In this document: positions 24,305 to 37,554 of the stretch, one piece after another
Layout of the letters: each line of letters begins with the position of its first letter
How positions within the stretch are numbered: position 1 is the stretch's first letter
NCBI RefSeq assembly: GCF_964204645.1
Contig: NC_134028.1
Coordinates: 1,240,001-1,304,000, forward strand
Direction: 5' to 3'
Length of the DNA: 64,000 nt
From: Tubulanus polymorphus
Lineage: Eukaryota; Nemertea; Palaeonemertea; Tubulaniformes; Tubulanidae
Translations under genes and position numbers: made by a program
The notes under the pieces: model-generated
Seen by the model: only the letters and a program-made list of their open reading frames with translations
Database searches by the model: none
Told to the model about the DNA's origin: nothing

Positions 24305-27300
24305 TCAGAATGGAGAATTCATTCCTAACTTTGTGCCGAACTGTAATCGAGCTCTTTTCTGGTAACGTTCTGCCAGTCTGAAAACAATAGATAACGATTT
24401 CTAAATCTGGACGCGATTCCATCGTTGAAATCTGACTCATTTAAAATGAACTGATTTTAACTGGATACTGATGACTTATAAATGAAAAGGCAATACAATT
24501 TGAGATTTCTGATAATTGACGGCCGTCTTTTCTCTAAAGACCCAATACTCACTTAATTTCTGTCAGTTTAATGAGTTCACTGATTGGAAGCAAGAAAAAC
24601 GGCCAGATAAAAACCAGACACCAGGAGGCTATGGGGATATCTTTAACCCAGCCAATCATTGAGCTGTTTCTATTGGCTATAGCTACTGAGATACAAGCGT
24701 ATAATAGCTGCAATACCAAACTGAAATATAATCAAATCATCTATTCATCACTAAAACATTACACTATACAGAAAAGTTTTTTAAGTTTCTGGAACATAAC
24801 TTGAAATTCACTTGATTCAAATTTCAAATAATGTAGAAAAGCAGTAATATATACATTCTCAAAGAATTTCTATCAAATGACAATGGATCAATATCAAAGT
24901 ATTTTTTTCAATGCTTAGTCATAAATATGGATAACCAGTGTGTTGGAAATGAGTTGATACCTACATAGATGGTACTGTAATACACCACAGAACGTTACTA
25001 AACGGTGGACGCCTCCACGTCGGGTAATTCACATTTACGAGACTCACTGATATACAAGCTGAAAATCATATACAAAATACATTTCAATCTATTCAGCATG
25101 ATTCATTTTATCACAAGTAGTAGAAATACTTACTGAAACACAGAACGAGCTGCAGAACAGTGAGATTTTGTGCGATCGAATAACTACCCGTATAATCCGT
25201 ACCCCAACCATTCCACGAGGCTGTCGTGCTAGAATTCCTAAAATACGTAACAGGATGATTCGTGAGAAAACACGACCAATGGACTAAACTAAAACTATGA
25301 GTCTTCCCCGTTTAGCAGCGCTAGAGACTTTGAGTCCCGACGATACTTACATGTATGTGAGAAGATTTTCACAATTTCTGTGCGGATTTTTCAGACAGAT
25401 GTAATATAAACTGAGACCGTATGATAATAAACAGATCGCTAGAGATGGTATGAATCTGATCGCCGCGTATAGCAAAAACTCCAAAACCGTCTGTAATAAA
25501 AAGTAAACAAATATGATTTCAACGAAAACAACTACAGTAAGTTGTTCTAGGAACAATTCATTAGTTTAGTGCTGATAGAAACAATTCCTTTGGGTCATAG
25601 CTTTCCAGACTAGACTACCTGATATCTTTAATTGTAGTAATTTTACCAAAATGAATGTTCAAATTGAAATGAACTAGAAATTATTCATGGAAGTAACGTT
25701 AGTTGAGTAGAAAATAGTCTCAAATGGTAGTCATAGTCAGGTCTGGCTGTCCTAGGAATGAAATCAATGAGCCTACAGTATATCTCATACCTTGCGAGAC
25801 AATGGCGACTTATCTTTAGTAGCAGCCTGACTCATAACGACCGGATCGATTTCATTACCCATCAACGACAAGGCTAAAGCGGGTAGAATGAGACAGATTA
25901 ACCACAGTAGGTGGCGCCCGGTGAATATCGGCGGTAACAATAACACAGACGCAGCGAACTGTATCAACGTCAGTGACAGGTAGAAACAGAGTAGAGTTTG
26001 GAATGTGTTACGCATTGATTGAACATGAAACCGCGCCTGAAATACACAAATTACAAACAACATTAGTGGCCAACTACTGATCAACAGTTAGACTGTTCAT
26101 TAAGTACTTCATGTGATTAATTTTCATCGTGTACATAGGCAAAACTAGCATATATCTGACACGCTTCCTCAGCAGATGAGTTTATAAATAAAGATATAAA
26201 CATCAACTGTTAGATTACACGATCATTTATATGGAATCATGGTTAGTTAGTGATTCAGCCACTAGAGGGCCGTATGTGGCCTCTTAACAGCTAAGCAATA
26301 TGCATCAATAAACTTTCAAGTTAGTCTTGTCGTAATCTCACTTATAAACACTTTCTCCACATTTTAAGTAATTTCTTAATGTTTTATCACCTATGTATAA
26401 AGATATGGTAAGAGTAAGATAAATATTTTGTGACTGAATTCTGTATTCTGTACGCAGTATTCTGTTCTCAGTATACTGAATTTTTTACTTTGCTTTATAG
26501 TAAATGTTTAAAATATGGAGTATATATTTCAATTTACCTCAGCAATTAGTTTAATATAACTGATATTAACATCTCTTCTATTAGCGATTGAACACGGTAA
26601 ACTTTGTAAACTGTTCGACATTTCCATCGGTGAAATGTGTTCATCTTCCCAGACATCGACTACCGGTGACTGTTTAACACAGATACGAGGATACAACGGT
26701 TCAACTCCGATACTGTAAATACAACGGATAACGGTTAGCGTTTGAACATTCCGTCTGAATTCAGTTTGTCAGTTTAGGAGTTATATTCACCTTAGATCAG
26801 CCTGTAAGAATATAGCCGTGTTGAAGATATTCGCTGAACTGCCGAAAACAAGAACAACTTCACCATGTTCCTGCATTATCTTTATCATTTCAGTAGTAGC
26901 TACAAATAATCAAACACTTTTAATACATACTAATCTTAGTGGAAAACAAGTCTTAGTGGCAAACATCTTAGTGGCACACTAGTCTTAGTGGCAAACATCT
27001 TAGTGGCACACTAGTCTTAGCGGCACATAAACACAAGTCTCAGAGGCACACAACTCATAGTGGCACACAAGTTGACCAAAATGATTGATCAAAGCAACCC
27101 CAAGTCAAAAACTGAGTACAGTATTTCAGACTCCTCAGTTTTGAATCAAAGTGATAAAATATCAAAACTTGAATCTCAGCTTACTGAAGAGAGAAACCTT
27201 CTCTAAAATAAGGAACACAAACTAGGTAGGTGGCGACACTAATCTGAGCGGTAAGTGGTTAGTTATATACGTACTGTTATGTGTACAGTCAGTGAACAAT

Positions 27301-30300
27301 GAAACCAATAACGGAACGTTGTCAACACTCTGAAGATGTGGACGGATATTTTCGATGCCTTTCGGAAGTTTTGCCTTTGAAAAAGAAATAAAGAACCCAT
27401 TGAAACAACAGTGAAATATTGAAGTCACTGAGGAGGTAACTGGATTTTTTCTTACCCGATTAAGCATGTCATAAGCCATGCTATCATCAGTATTATCGGT
27501 ATAATTAGAAGTAGCCTGACTGCGTGCTTCATCTTCAGCCGCTGCTTGTAACAGTAATAAATCAGTTTCATGCGTCGCGTTGACGACACGATTCTCGCCG
27601 TTTCCGTTTGTTACGATCACGTCCGGATTGACGTCTGCCCTTGAAGGTCGTCTCGATGATTCGTCGATCGGATCTTCCTTAATTTTGATTTGAATTGAAG
27701 ATTCGTCGTCGGCTCCTCTGACATCTGCTCCCTTCTCTCCGTCATCCTCCGAGTTGAAACCGGGTGAGTTTTCGCTCGCCGTCGAATGTTTCGGACTTTG
27801 CGATGAATTCGACGATTCACTCGTTTTCTCACTGAGTAACGATATGTGACAATTCCAACCAGATTCGAGACCCATTTTCTCGGAGAACACCTGAAAATAC
27901 AAACATAATCAGAAACAGTGAATCGCTGTGAATTGAGTCAAGAAACATCTATTGTCAGCAACAAGGCCGCCACTTTACCCCCTTATACAAATTGCTAGAG
28001 TTATCCATGTCATAACACAAAATTCCTCAAGTGAATCTACAGCAGGTGAATGGTAATAATTCTAGGTTTGAACTGTTAGTATTTATTCATTCTTCATGAA
28101 ACACGTATCCGAAAAAGAATCACTTGGTCAATAGCACATCCAAATTCCTTTGTCAAATTTGTTTTGTCAAATTCCCTGTTTTTTCCTTTATATTTCTGAT
28201 TGCCAGAGATTTCCAGGTTTTCCACATCACCCTGTCAATAGTTTACAGGAATTCTTACCCTGCTGCGAAGTTCATTTTCCTTTGAGAAATGTACAAATCG
28301 AATGCAAGCATTATCCAGATTCTCAATTAGTTGAACGATATCCTACAAAACAAAACATAATAGAATATTGAGCCGGGAACGGGAGGGTTACAGAGGGTTC
28401 TCCTGATGATTTATACCGTACCCCTTTAGCGTGATATTGCATGGTGATCATTCCGATGAATATCTGATTGCATTGAGCTCTAAAACAGCTATCGACGTCG
28501 CACAATGAAAGCTGACTGGATTGACTGAGTAATGAATCCATACTGTGAACGCGTGGTACGTTTGATAATGAATCTTTCTTCACTCGACAGTCTAATGATT
28601 CTACGTCCCACGAACTGAAAAACACAACAATCTTCAGTTAACTTAAATTGAGATGAACTTCCAGTAATTTTGAGTGAAATAATGGTGAGACTGATAAACC
28701 AGCACGCAGCAGTAGGCGATTACTTACTGAGTAGGAGTTGGACTTCGATAAACTGAGTTGATTTCAAATCCTTCCTCCGGTAATTCGATGTAGATATCTT
28801 TGAATTTGGTACTGATTTTCTCGGTGAGGGGACAGTAAGAGAACGCTGAACAGTAAGCTGACATACTCTGACGATGATAGAAATCGAGCACTCGACGACT
28901 GCAAAATAGATAACCTTCTATACAGAAGCAATCATAAACTCTACAATAGATCATAGACTATATTAGACCCTTGACAATTCAAGAGGAAGAACACAAACGA
29001 AGAGGACTTCATTCTCTATAGTTAGCCTTACCGGTCTGAATCAGTGAGTGAACATAGATCCCGACCATTCCAGTAATCAGAACACAAATCGAGTAAGATA
29101 TCAGCAGTGCCTTGTGTCATCAACTGAGCCATTCCTACATAAAACCACAAAATTATTAATCACTATCAGAACCTGACATCAGATCAGTTTTTTCCAAGAA
29201 TTGTGGATAGAACTTCTACTTCTACTTAACAGGGTTCCCACAGATGAGGGAAATAAGGAATTCTAGATTCATAAGGATAATCAGGGGATTTGAATGGCAC
29301 AAGGAACAGCCCCCACTAGAGGATAAGTTATGACTTTTCGTTCAAGGGTTACAGGGTAATCAGGAGATTATGGATTCTCTGATTCTACTTACCAGAATTA
29401 GTCTCTTTAACGGCGACTGAGATCATGTTAGGCATCGGTGTTTTATGTCTGATGAACGATCGGGTTCTGTATAGACGATCATGAGTTCCCGCGTCAGACG
29501 ACTGAAATTAACCAATCATAAACCATCATTACTGAGATAAGTTTTTCTTGAAAATAATCAAATTTACAATAATATTCGTAAGCACCCTAAATCTTACTCA
29601 TCTTGTCATAAATCAATAATCTAGGGATTAGTTTCTTTTAAAAACGAATCTGACCTTCAAACTATTTATATGTATAAAGCACGTAGACTTTTCTCTTGAT
29701 ATTTCAACCACCTCAATTATCATTCTAACTACAGGTAAAGTAAATACTGTATTTTCACGATCTAACGCTCACTACTGGTTATCTTACAAAATAACTGCAA
29801 ACCATGTACGTTTAATATATCAGTTGCGTCTAAAGTTAAACTGTTTCATGTAGCGTCACACTATTAGGTGGTTTGTGATGGATGTTTTCTACTGATGTTG
29901 CATTTTGAGTGTGAAATATACCAACGTAAATTATCCGGTTGTTAGGGGAAGATGAACCCATACAAAAATAGATTTTCTTTTTAATGAGAAAATCGAAGAT
30001 CGAAGGAAATAATAATAAGAAAAAGCGAAGAAATTTGGAGGCGCATGAAGCAAAAATGAAAACTAAATCCCGTTTATATGGCAAGAAGAAAAAGGCGATC
30101 ATTTCATCAGGAATGACAAAACCTTAAAGAACTTTGTAGGATCAGGGTCTGCGCTTCGCTGTACCTTACATACTATGAAATGATGAGTTATTTTTGTTTC
30201 TACTAGAATGCTCTCGGTGTGCCATCGGAAAAATAAGCTAGCAGCAAAACCCTTGTATGAAATAACAGCGTGCAGGGATGAACAAAATGAACATCGAAAT

Positions 30301-33300
30301 AATATGATATAATATATCGTATATGAGTAGAAATATCTATTGTACGAAAATACGGCGTAAAAAACAACGCAATAATGAATGAATTCGCTATATGACTGAT
30401 AGTTAGCGGATTAAAAAAATTGTTGTGTGGATAAGAAAAATTTTGAATAAAAATCATCTCAAAATATCAAATTTTTTAAAATTTTACCCAGTAAATTCAC
30501 TGAGAGTCTGGCGTTTACACTGGTATTCTCGATGTACTCAAAAATACTAGCGTATCTTATTAATTTGCGATGATAATGAGATGATTTTTTATAAAATGGA
30601 TTATTTGGTATCAAACCTTTCTCCTAAAATAGCGCATATATTCGAACCACCACTGTAAGGGAGAAATAGCTGACAAATATGAAATACACTGTCTCTTTTC
30701 TTTTTATATTCCGATGACTTCACTAGGGAGATTGTGTTCCACGTGAAAATCAGTTTACTCAGCATGAGTACTGCACTTTTACTGCACAACTGTTCTAAGC
30801 CATACATTCAAAGTATGAGCTTTCAGTCAACCGTCACTTGTAGTGAAAATGCAGTGATAGCGATATCGAAAACTGAGACCCTGAGGTCCTGTGTCGCTAG
30901 GCTCCGTATTCAACTTTCCAATCATGCATTCTATTATGATTTAAACTTTTAATCAAGCTGATAAATCTTTAGGGCGTATTCAACTGCTCGGTAAAATTCA
31001 TATAAAGCTTTGGGTTCATAATACGCTCGTAAATTGTGGTAGAAGCAACGGACTTGAATGAAGAGTTGATCGCAACCTACCACATGTGAACAAACCAAAT
31101 TCAAAGACTACAAAAATCACAGATCGATTAGAAACAAAACTACACATTATCAGTAAATGCACAATTAAATTCATTAAAAACAGATAAAACCAAAACATGA
31201 AATTCCTCCACGGAATTTTGAAATACACACCAGATAAATTGTCATCAACAGTCTCAGGTAAATGATTTGTAAATGAACTGTTACTTACAGCATATTTATA
31301 CATTCCAAGATGCGTCTGAAGATCGAATATATTCATCGCTTCATCGGCGAAACCGATCTGTTTCGCTAATTCGCATAAACATCTAAAAATACACGGAAAA
31401 ATCCGGTTAATGTTTTACAAAAAAGACGCAGATTTTTACACAGAGTACGATGCTCATTTCCCCGGGGAAAAATACAGCGTATTACTAACAAGATAAGAGA
31501 GGGAGATAGAGATGACGAATAGCTAAATACCATTCACTGAAACAATCTATCAATCGCATATAACAAAATGCACTTCATAAAATCATTAGATAAATCAGAG
31601 AGCAACATTTTACGAACAACTAACAAGAGATTGAAACCGATGCTTAAAAATTAGACCGATATCTAGCCATTGTTTCCCAGGGCCTGTATTCAGACTATTT
31701 GAAAATATATTCCCTATTAACAATCATTCAATGTAGGATCATCATTTAAAACTTGAACAGCACTTATTTCAAAATCAACATGAATTAATATACCGGTTAA
31801 TTTGAGTAGTAAAATTGAGTTGTGCAACTATCTCAGTTATATATTAAACTTCAATGAAATAATAATTCTCTACAAAGCCAAAAAATGTCCAGTATGATTC
31901 GGCGCGATATTTAAAAAGCTTTTAAGCAAGAAACAATTCAATTTAGTATAAAACGAGAACGATTCTGATTAATCTGTGACTGGAACCCATTCGTAACGGA
32001 CTAGGTTAGAATTAAACCGTTGAAGATACCGTCAAAATGAGAGAATATGAGACACGAAAGGCTATAGTAGTCAGAGTGATTCAGTAGTAGAGATATTCCC
32101 AGAAGAAAGTGACCGCTACAAGTGAGAAATTCTTTACGATGAAATTACGTAGTGTCACATATTTGTTTTTCATGAAAAGTAAACCTGTCCCCGGCGTCTC
32201 TTATTTACCTGAGTTTAGACTCCGTTTCCCTACAATACATAAACAAGAACATAACATAAAAACCAACTGATGATAAAACCGTAAAACCCTGAGCAGTATC
32301 GGATATTCAGTACCACAGAGACAGAGAGAGTTAGAATGAGAATTTCAAAGCGGTAATAAAGTTATAACGGATAAAATAAGCTAAAGATCCTACTGATTCA
32401 TGTAAGAAACAAGTCCACTATTGGCTGAGGTTATAAAAGGGGATGAATATAGGGAACTTCCAGATGTAGACAAATGTTTATACGATCAGTGCTTTGAAAA
32501 CCGTTATTGAAAGGCTAAGCTAAAATAAGAAATACACGTCTTCGCATTACCTTCGATTAACTACGGCTATTGTATCTTCTTTCTTATACGACGCGCACGT
32601 GATATGATCAGAGAATTTCGTGTATTCATCAGCGAGTTCAGTGTTACATGTATTCAATAATATATTCAAACCCTACACAAACAACAAAACTACAGTCAAT
32701 AAACTGTTATGTATGAAACTGGTGTGTTTTAGATATAAGGAGCACGTACCAATGGTTTCAATGAATCGATGTGATTTTTCCAGTTCGGATCATCGAACAA
32801 CAAACCGTACGGATGCTGAAAACATTCATTCGAAATACATTCAACGTCAACAAGACACGGATACAAATAAATATGAATTCTAAATAGTCGTAATTACCTT
32901 TAGATCATGAGTCACGTCTAAAACTTCGACTTTACTTTCTTGGTAAAAACCTATAAATGTTTAAAACAGTAAAATGTTTGTGCATAGATGTCGACCCGTA
33001 GAAGATAAATTGTCCTGACCGAGTGGAGTACAAATCCTGGTTCAACATTTCCAGTTAAGAATTTTTGACTCTACGGTTAAAACATTCAAAATGAACTAAT
33101 GTTAAAACAATCAAACAGAAGCGTGTGTTATAACGAACCTTGATCCATAACGCTATCAACACGTTTGATGTCGACGTGTTTTCCATCGCGTTTAGTAATA
33201 TTGTTTGTTTCCACGTGTAACTCATCGTCAGACGTCTCTTCCTCCGTGAGTCCCGTGTCTTTTGGAGTCAAGAAGAAAACCTTTTCAGCGACGGGAATCG

Positions 33301-36300
33301 GCCATGAGAGGATACCCTTCTTATCGACGCAACAGAAAGCCTAATAACGAAAAAGACAAGATACCTCCTCAGATATTGTAATTTTGCTAGCACAATTTGC
33401 AAAGATTTTAGTAGTCCGGGTTCAGGGTCATGCCCATGAATCAGTATAACTCACTGTAGCAGTTCCGAGTGCGTGCACCATCGACACCGTTCTGGGAAGA
33501 ACTTCACTTTTACCGAGCAAAATTTCTTTGAAGTTAATCGCGAGTTCGCGCCAAGTGAATTCCTCAGTAGCTTCATCCATTGAGATACTGCTATCATCGG
33601 AACACAGGTCATCCGTACTTTCCTATAAATTCATTTCAATACAATTTGAATTACAGTTAACCCTTGATTATCCGGCACTGTTTGGTTGCTATGTTTAGTT
33701 GGTTAATAACTGAGGATGGAGGAGGATCACTGAAGATAAATTCAATTGAGACAATCAACTGAATTTTGTAATCACGATTCAAAATTTGGGCAGAAATGAA
33801 ATGTTCGATATTTATGAAAACGAAAAGATATGAAAGTTACCGGTTGTTTCGAGGTTTCTAATGATTTCTGATAAACAGTAAGTATTCTCGCGAGGCCGTA
33901 ATAATTCAATAAATTCCATAAAACCGGAAAAACTAACGGCACAAGAGGTAATACGGCATAAACCTAAAAATAGACAAAATTAACATAGAACAATGTTCCC
34001 AGTTTTATCTGGCAGTCCAACTCATTTTAGGAACTCATTTGAGCAATAAATAGATAAAACCGTAATGATAATATTTTGATTTTGAATTGACGTTTTATTT
34101 CAAACCTGAAGAACGAAAGCCATTTCAGCCCAATGTCCGACGTTATCCTTGAGGAAAAAATATCTCATCATATTCACGAAAAACATCAACATCTGAAAAT
34201 AAAAACAATCATCAATTTATTCATCAAACAATGATTTCATCAAAAATGGGATTATTGTGTTTTTACTTACGAAAACAACCGGAACGATTATTCTCTGAAT
34301 AATGACTGAACCTATTTGAAACTGTTGATGATGCAGGATACTCTCGGGTTTCTTATCTCCGTCTTCTAGAGTCAGTCTAACGTATTCAAACGAATCAATC
34401 AGTTCCAGAACATTCACTTTCTCACATTAGTGGTGGTCTTTGTATTTTTGTATATATTTATTCTTGTTTGAATTTTGCATGATTTTTCTATCATGTATTG
34501 ATTGAAATATCTATAAAATATCCTATAAAATGCCTCTATGGTTCACCGGTCCCAGGTAGAATTCCAGTTCCATTTGTGAGCGGTGAATCATGAATGACCG
34601 GTTTCCTATAAATTGTCAGATTTTCTGTGTACTGATGCATTTAACAGCAGTACAGGATAGCAAGTACTAAACAGTACAGGATACACAAAGCTGTAAGTTG
34701 AACTATCATATACATTTCATTTCTGAAATATTAGAAATTGTTGATATCCCCTTTTTCATGCGCCATGCGTTTTTTCCAGTTAATGAGAAGAATAAGAGAA
34801 AAGAAAAATTGAATAAATGAAGAAATAAAAGGTCGGATCAGGGCATACAACCTTACTCAGCCGCAATTCAAAAGCTAGGTGAGATTTTTTTCCGGGGACA
34901 TTGAAATTCCTTCCTAAAGAATATATGATATTTGCCAAAAAGGGGACGGGGTCTACAGCTACAGTATACAGTTCCAACTCAATGAAAGTACTCTATCTAT
35001 GTCGTAAAAATAAAATCCCCCACACCAAGAATAAAAGCGTAAATTATTCGACATTTCGACTATATGCTAATAGTCATCTTTTAGACAATTTTCCTGAATA
35101 TGACTATTACAATATAGTCGAAATATCCAATAAATAGAAGCTCAAGGAAACATAAGTTAAAGATACCTGAGATTTTTCACATAAGGAGTCTCTAGTGTGA
35201 TATGAGGAATTGGCTCGAGTGGTTTACGACCTTTAGGAGCCGTAGTCGGTGCTTCGCCTTCGATTGTTGGCATGAATATATCACCGGGTACGTACACCTT
35301 CGCTTCATCGCTAGTAGAACCCTAAAACAACAACAAAATCGTACGGTGTATTCACTAGAAAACAGGACAATATCGTGAACTATCAATCCATCAGACGCGT
35401 ACCTCAACTTCTTTACAATGCACCTGAATCTCTTGACCTGGCCGCAGTAAAATGAGATCACCTTTGACTAGAAAGTTTGTCGGTAAATTGACTAGTTCGT
35501 TATCACGAAACGTCCATTGAACGGAGACGCACGGAGAAAGTGGACTGTTCAGATTTAAATAGTTACACGGATACCACGCGTTCAATTTGATACATTCTGA
35601 AATTAAGTCGATTGAAGATCAGTAGATAGTAACCAATTCATCACAAAACTCCATTCATTAAATTTTCACTGAAAATCGATAGCAGAGTTCGAAGGTATGA
35701 TACACGAAGGTATGATACATGAAGGTATGATACACGAAGGTATGATACACGAAGGTATGATACATGAAGGTATGATACACGAAGGTATGATACACGAAGG
35801 TATGATACACGAAGGTATGATACATGAAGGTATGATACACGAAGGTATGATACATGAAGGTATGATACACGAAGGTATGATACATGAAGGTATGATACAC
35901 GAAGGTATGATACACGAAGGTATGATACACGAAGGTATGATACAGGAAGGTATGATACACGAAGGTATGATACACGAAGGTATGATACACGAAGGTATGA
36001 TACACGAAGGTATGATACACGAAGGTATGATACACGAAGGTATGATACACGAAGGTATGATACACGAAGGTATGATACACGAAGGTATGATACACAAACT
36101 TGCACACAATAATGACTAATGCCTATTTGAACTTTGCTTCAGCGGATGTCTGGTGACAATTCTTTAATACTAAATTGTGAAATGGATTAAAAATTGATTT
36201 TCTAGTTCAGCTACCCATCTGTGCCGGCCCTTTAAACACCTATAAAAACTGACTGAGCCAGGCCACCCGATATCCTCTCAAGCAAAACTGAAATAGACAT

Positions 36301-36825
36301 CTATACTAGTGAGTTAATCAAGATCATGATTCAGTTTACCTTCTAAGTTGCGCAAGACATCTTTGGTTTTGTTTACTAATTCAGTTTGTTTGCACTGGTC
36401 GTCCCAGCCGGTCATATAGACATTGGCCACACCCAAAATCAATAGAATCAACGCTTCCAACACGTACCACACATATCTGTTCGATGAATAAAATAAGGTA
36501 AGAAGTAAAAAGGACAGGGATGCTGGGTGGGGGTTGTTGTGTCTGTGTAGTGTGTGGGGTCCATGGAATAAACTTACCTCGAGTGATCATCAGTAAAGTA
36601 GAAACTAATGAGTAAAAATACGACCATGAGAATGATAATCACGCAGTCAGGCCAGTGAAATACTGACTTTTTATTGTGATGATAGAAAGCTGAATTAGTG
36701 AATTTTTTCGTCCATGATTTTTGGGATTGTTGAAGTTCGTAATTGTTTAATTCCTGTAGCAATTCCTGGTATAATCGCTGTAAACCTTCCCGGCTGCTGA
36801 AACCATTCGTCGTACCCTCTCCCAT
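24305..36825 (-). CDS. TMEM94: TMEM94, ER-membrane P-type-ATPase-like magnesium transporter
   Basis: Twenty-nine exons, 5' to 3': 36825-36578, 36476-36340, 35596-35403, 35321-35167, 34376-34271, 34192-34106, 33963-33841, 33622-33455, 33340-33139, 32950-32898, 32815-32750, 32672-32551, 32229-32209, 31382-31289, 29501-29393, 29134-29032, 28898-28728, 28614-28422, 28342-28259, 27890-27456, 27374-27275, 26899-26791, 26712-26538, 26036-25791, 25490-25351, 25237-25134, 25058-24965, 24720-24553, 24377-24305. They total 4080 nt, 1359 aa (human about 1356). An in-frame TGA two codons before the ATG fixes the start. The first two membrane segments lie near residues 62-78 and 86-103, two more near 270-325, and about six in the last 280 residues. 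CCVDKKG (about 409-415) sits where P-type ATPases have DKTGT, so the phosphorylation motif is degenerate, as in human TMEM94. Conserved blocks include FSEKMGLESGWNCHISL and DNVPLLVSLFTDCT. It ends LGMNSPF, identical to human, including the GMN motif linked to Mg2+ handling. Human TMEM94 (ERMA) is reported to move Mg2+ into the ER. Confidence 0.95.
26930..27065. repeat. Degenerate tandem repeat in a TMEM94 intron
   Basis: CTTAGTGGCA-type units recur with spacing of roughly 17-20 bases (alternating AAACAT and CACTAGT linkers) upstream of TMEM94 exon 21 in genomic order. The right half is diverged. Confidence 0.7.
32209..32229 (-). other. TMEM94: 21-nt microexon of TMEM94
   Basis: This exon supplies seven codons' worth of sequence (about residues 554-560, ETESKL within the joined frame), flanked by AG and GTAAAT. 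It is phase 2 on both sides, so skipping it would keep the frame. Including it joins exon 12 (ending in Arg's first two bases) to exon 14 (CLCELAKQIGF), which aligns with human CELARLIGF. Confidence 0.75.
35691..36097. repeat. 15-bp minisatellite, about 27 units, in TMEM94 intron 2
   Basis: The unit GAAGGTATGATACAC is repeated head to tail. The main variation is one C/T position (ACAC or ACAT), plus one ACAG unit. Mixed C/T units are concentrated on the left and an unbroken run of C units lies on the right, suggesting recent growth at the right end. Because 15 is a multiple of three, several frames stay open (for example repeated MIHEG), but this is intronic and not a gene. Confidence 0.95.
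36130..36300. repeat. Dispersed repeat copy, shared with DLG5 intron
   Basis: The stretch containing ATGGATTAAAAATTGAT, then GTTCAGC, CCAT.TGTGC and AACACCT, is matched at about 46960-47110 inside a DLG5 intron in the same order. It is a member of a short non-coding repeat family in TMEM94 intron 2. Confidence 0.6.
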
Positions 36826-37387
36826 CGTTCAGTTCCTTTATTGCATTCTCTTTCTATCCGTTTTACAGATTTATTCTTCAAAAAATTAAAAAATACAACC
36901 AAAAATTTATTCTCTGGCGCTCAACGACCTTGACGCGATTAACATGGGATGGTACTAAATACTGACAAAATTCGTCCAAACCAATAAACTCGCGCCGGGC
37001 TGCTGGCGCAAAAAATCACCCCATCCTAGGTACCGTACAACCCTACCGGTACTAGGCCTACCTATAATCAAAGATATATCATACTAAATGACATTTCATA
37101 TCATTCAATTATATGACAAATTTGCCTCGTATTTATTCGACCATCATTTCCCAGACACAGACTGGTATTTTGCCCGCGCCTCCACTCTCGGTCGCTTCAT
37201 TCAAGTTGATGTGCCGGGCTTTTTACCCACTTTTGTGGGCTTTTATGTTTAGATGTGAAACCCGATCAAAATGTTATACAGCGGGTTTCCTTATTAAAAT
37301 AAATGCAATAGAATTTGCCCCTTTCGCCGACCATCAACACATCTTAAACGACTCCGACTCAGATTGTCTCTCGAGGCGCCGGGTTTC

Positions 37388-37402
37388 GGGGGGGGGGGGG
37401 GG
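37388..37402. repeat. 15-base poly-G run
   Basis: Uninterrupted G15 between TTTC and TAAATA, upstream of the TMEM94 start. A poly-C run at 51222-51230 and G-rich GGGGGGGAGGGGGGAGGGGG near 59928 are similar. These lengths are prone to assembly or polymerase error. Confidence 0.9.
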
Positions 37403-37554
37403 TAAATATATATTTTTAATGAGTCTGTTTGTCGGAAAGTTTGATCCGGGCATAAATTACGTACATTGCATTCCCGAGAAATGATTCAATTTTGTAATAT
37501 TATAACGTAATCGCGTGCACGGAGATATACGTGGGGACTGTGTGGTCTGGACCA

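Noticed and set aside
34271-34430. Longer exon 5 of TMEM94 starting near 34417
   Set aside because: The longer version breaks the frame from exon 4. The acceptor at 34377 restores it and gives NLRLTLEDGDKKPES, which aligns with human NIRWCLDMALSRP.
35641-36119. Four overlapping 140-154-aa frames of repeated pentapeptides
   Set aside because: A stop-free 15-bp minisatellite inside TMEM94 intron 2; all frames are open only because the unit length is a multiple of three.
37113-37484. 123-aa + strand frame upstream of TMEM94
   Set aside because: It runs through a poly-G tract, has no known motif and lies in an AT-rich promoter-side region.
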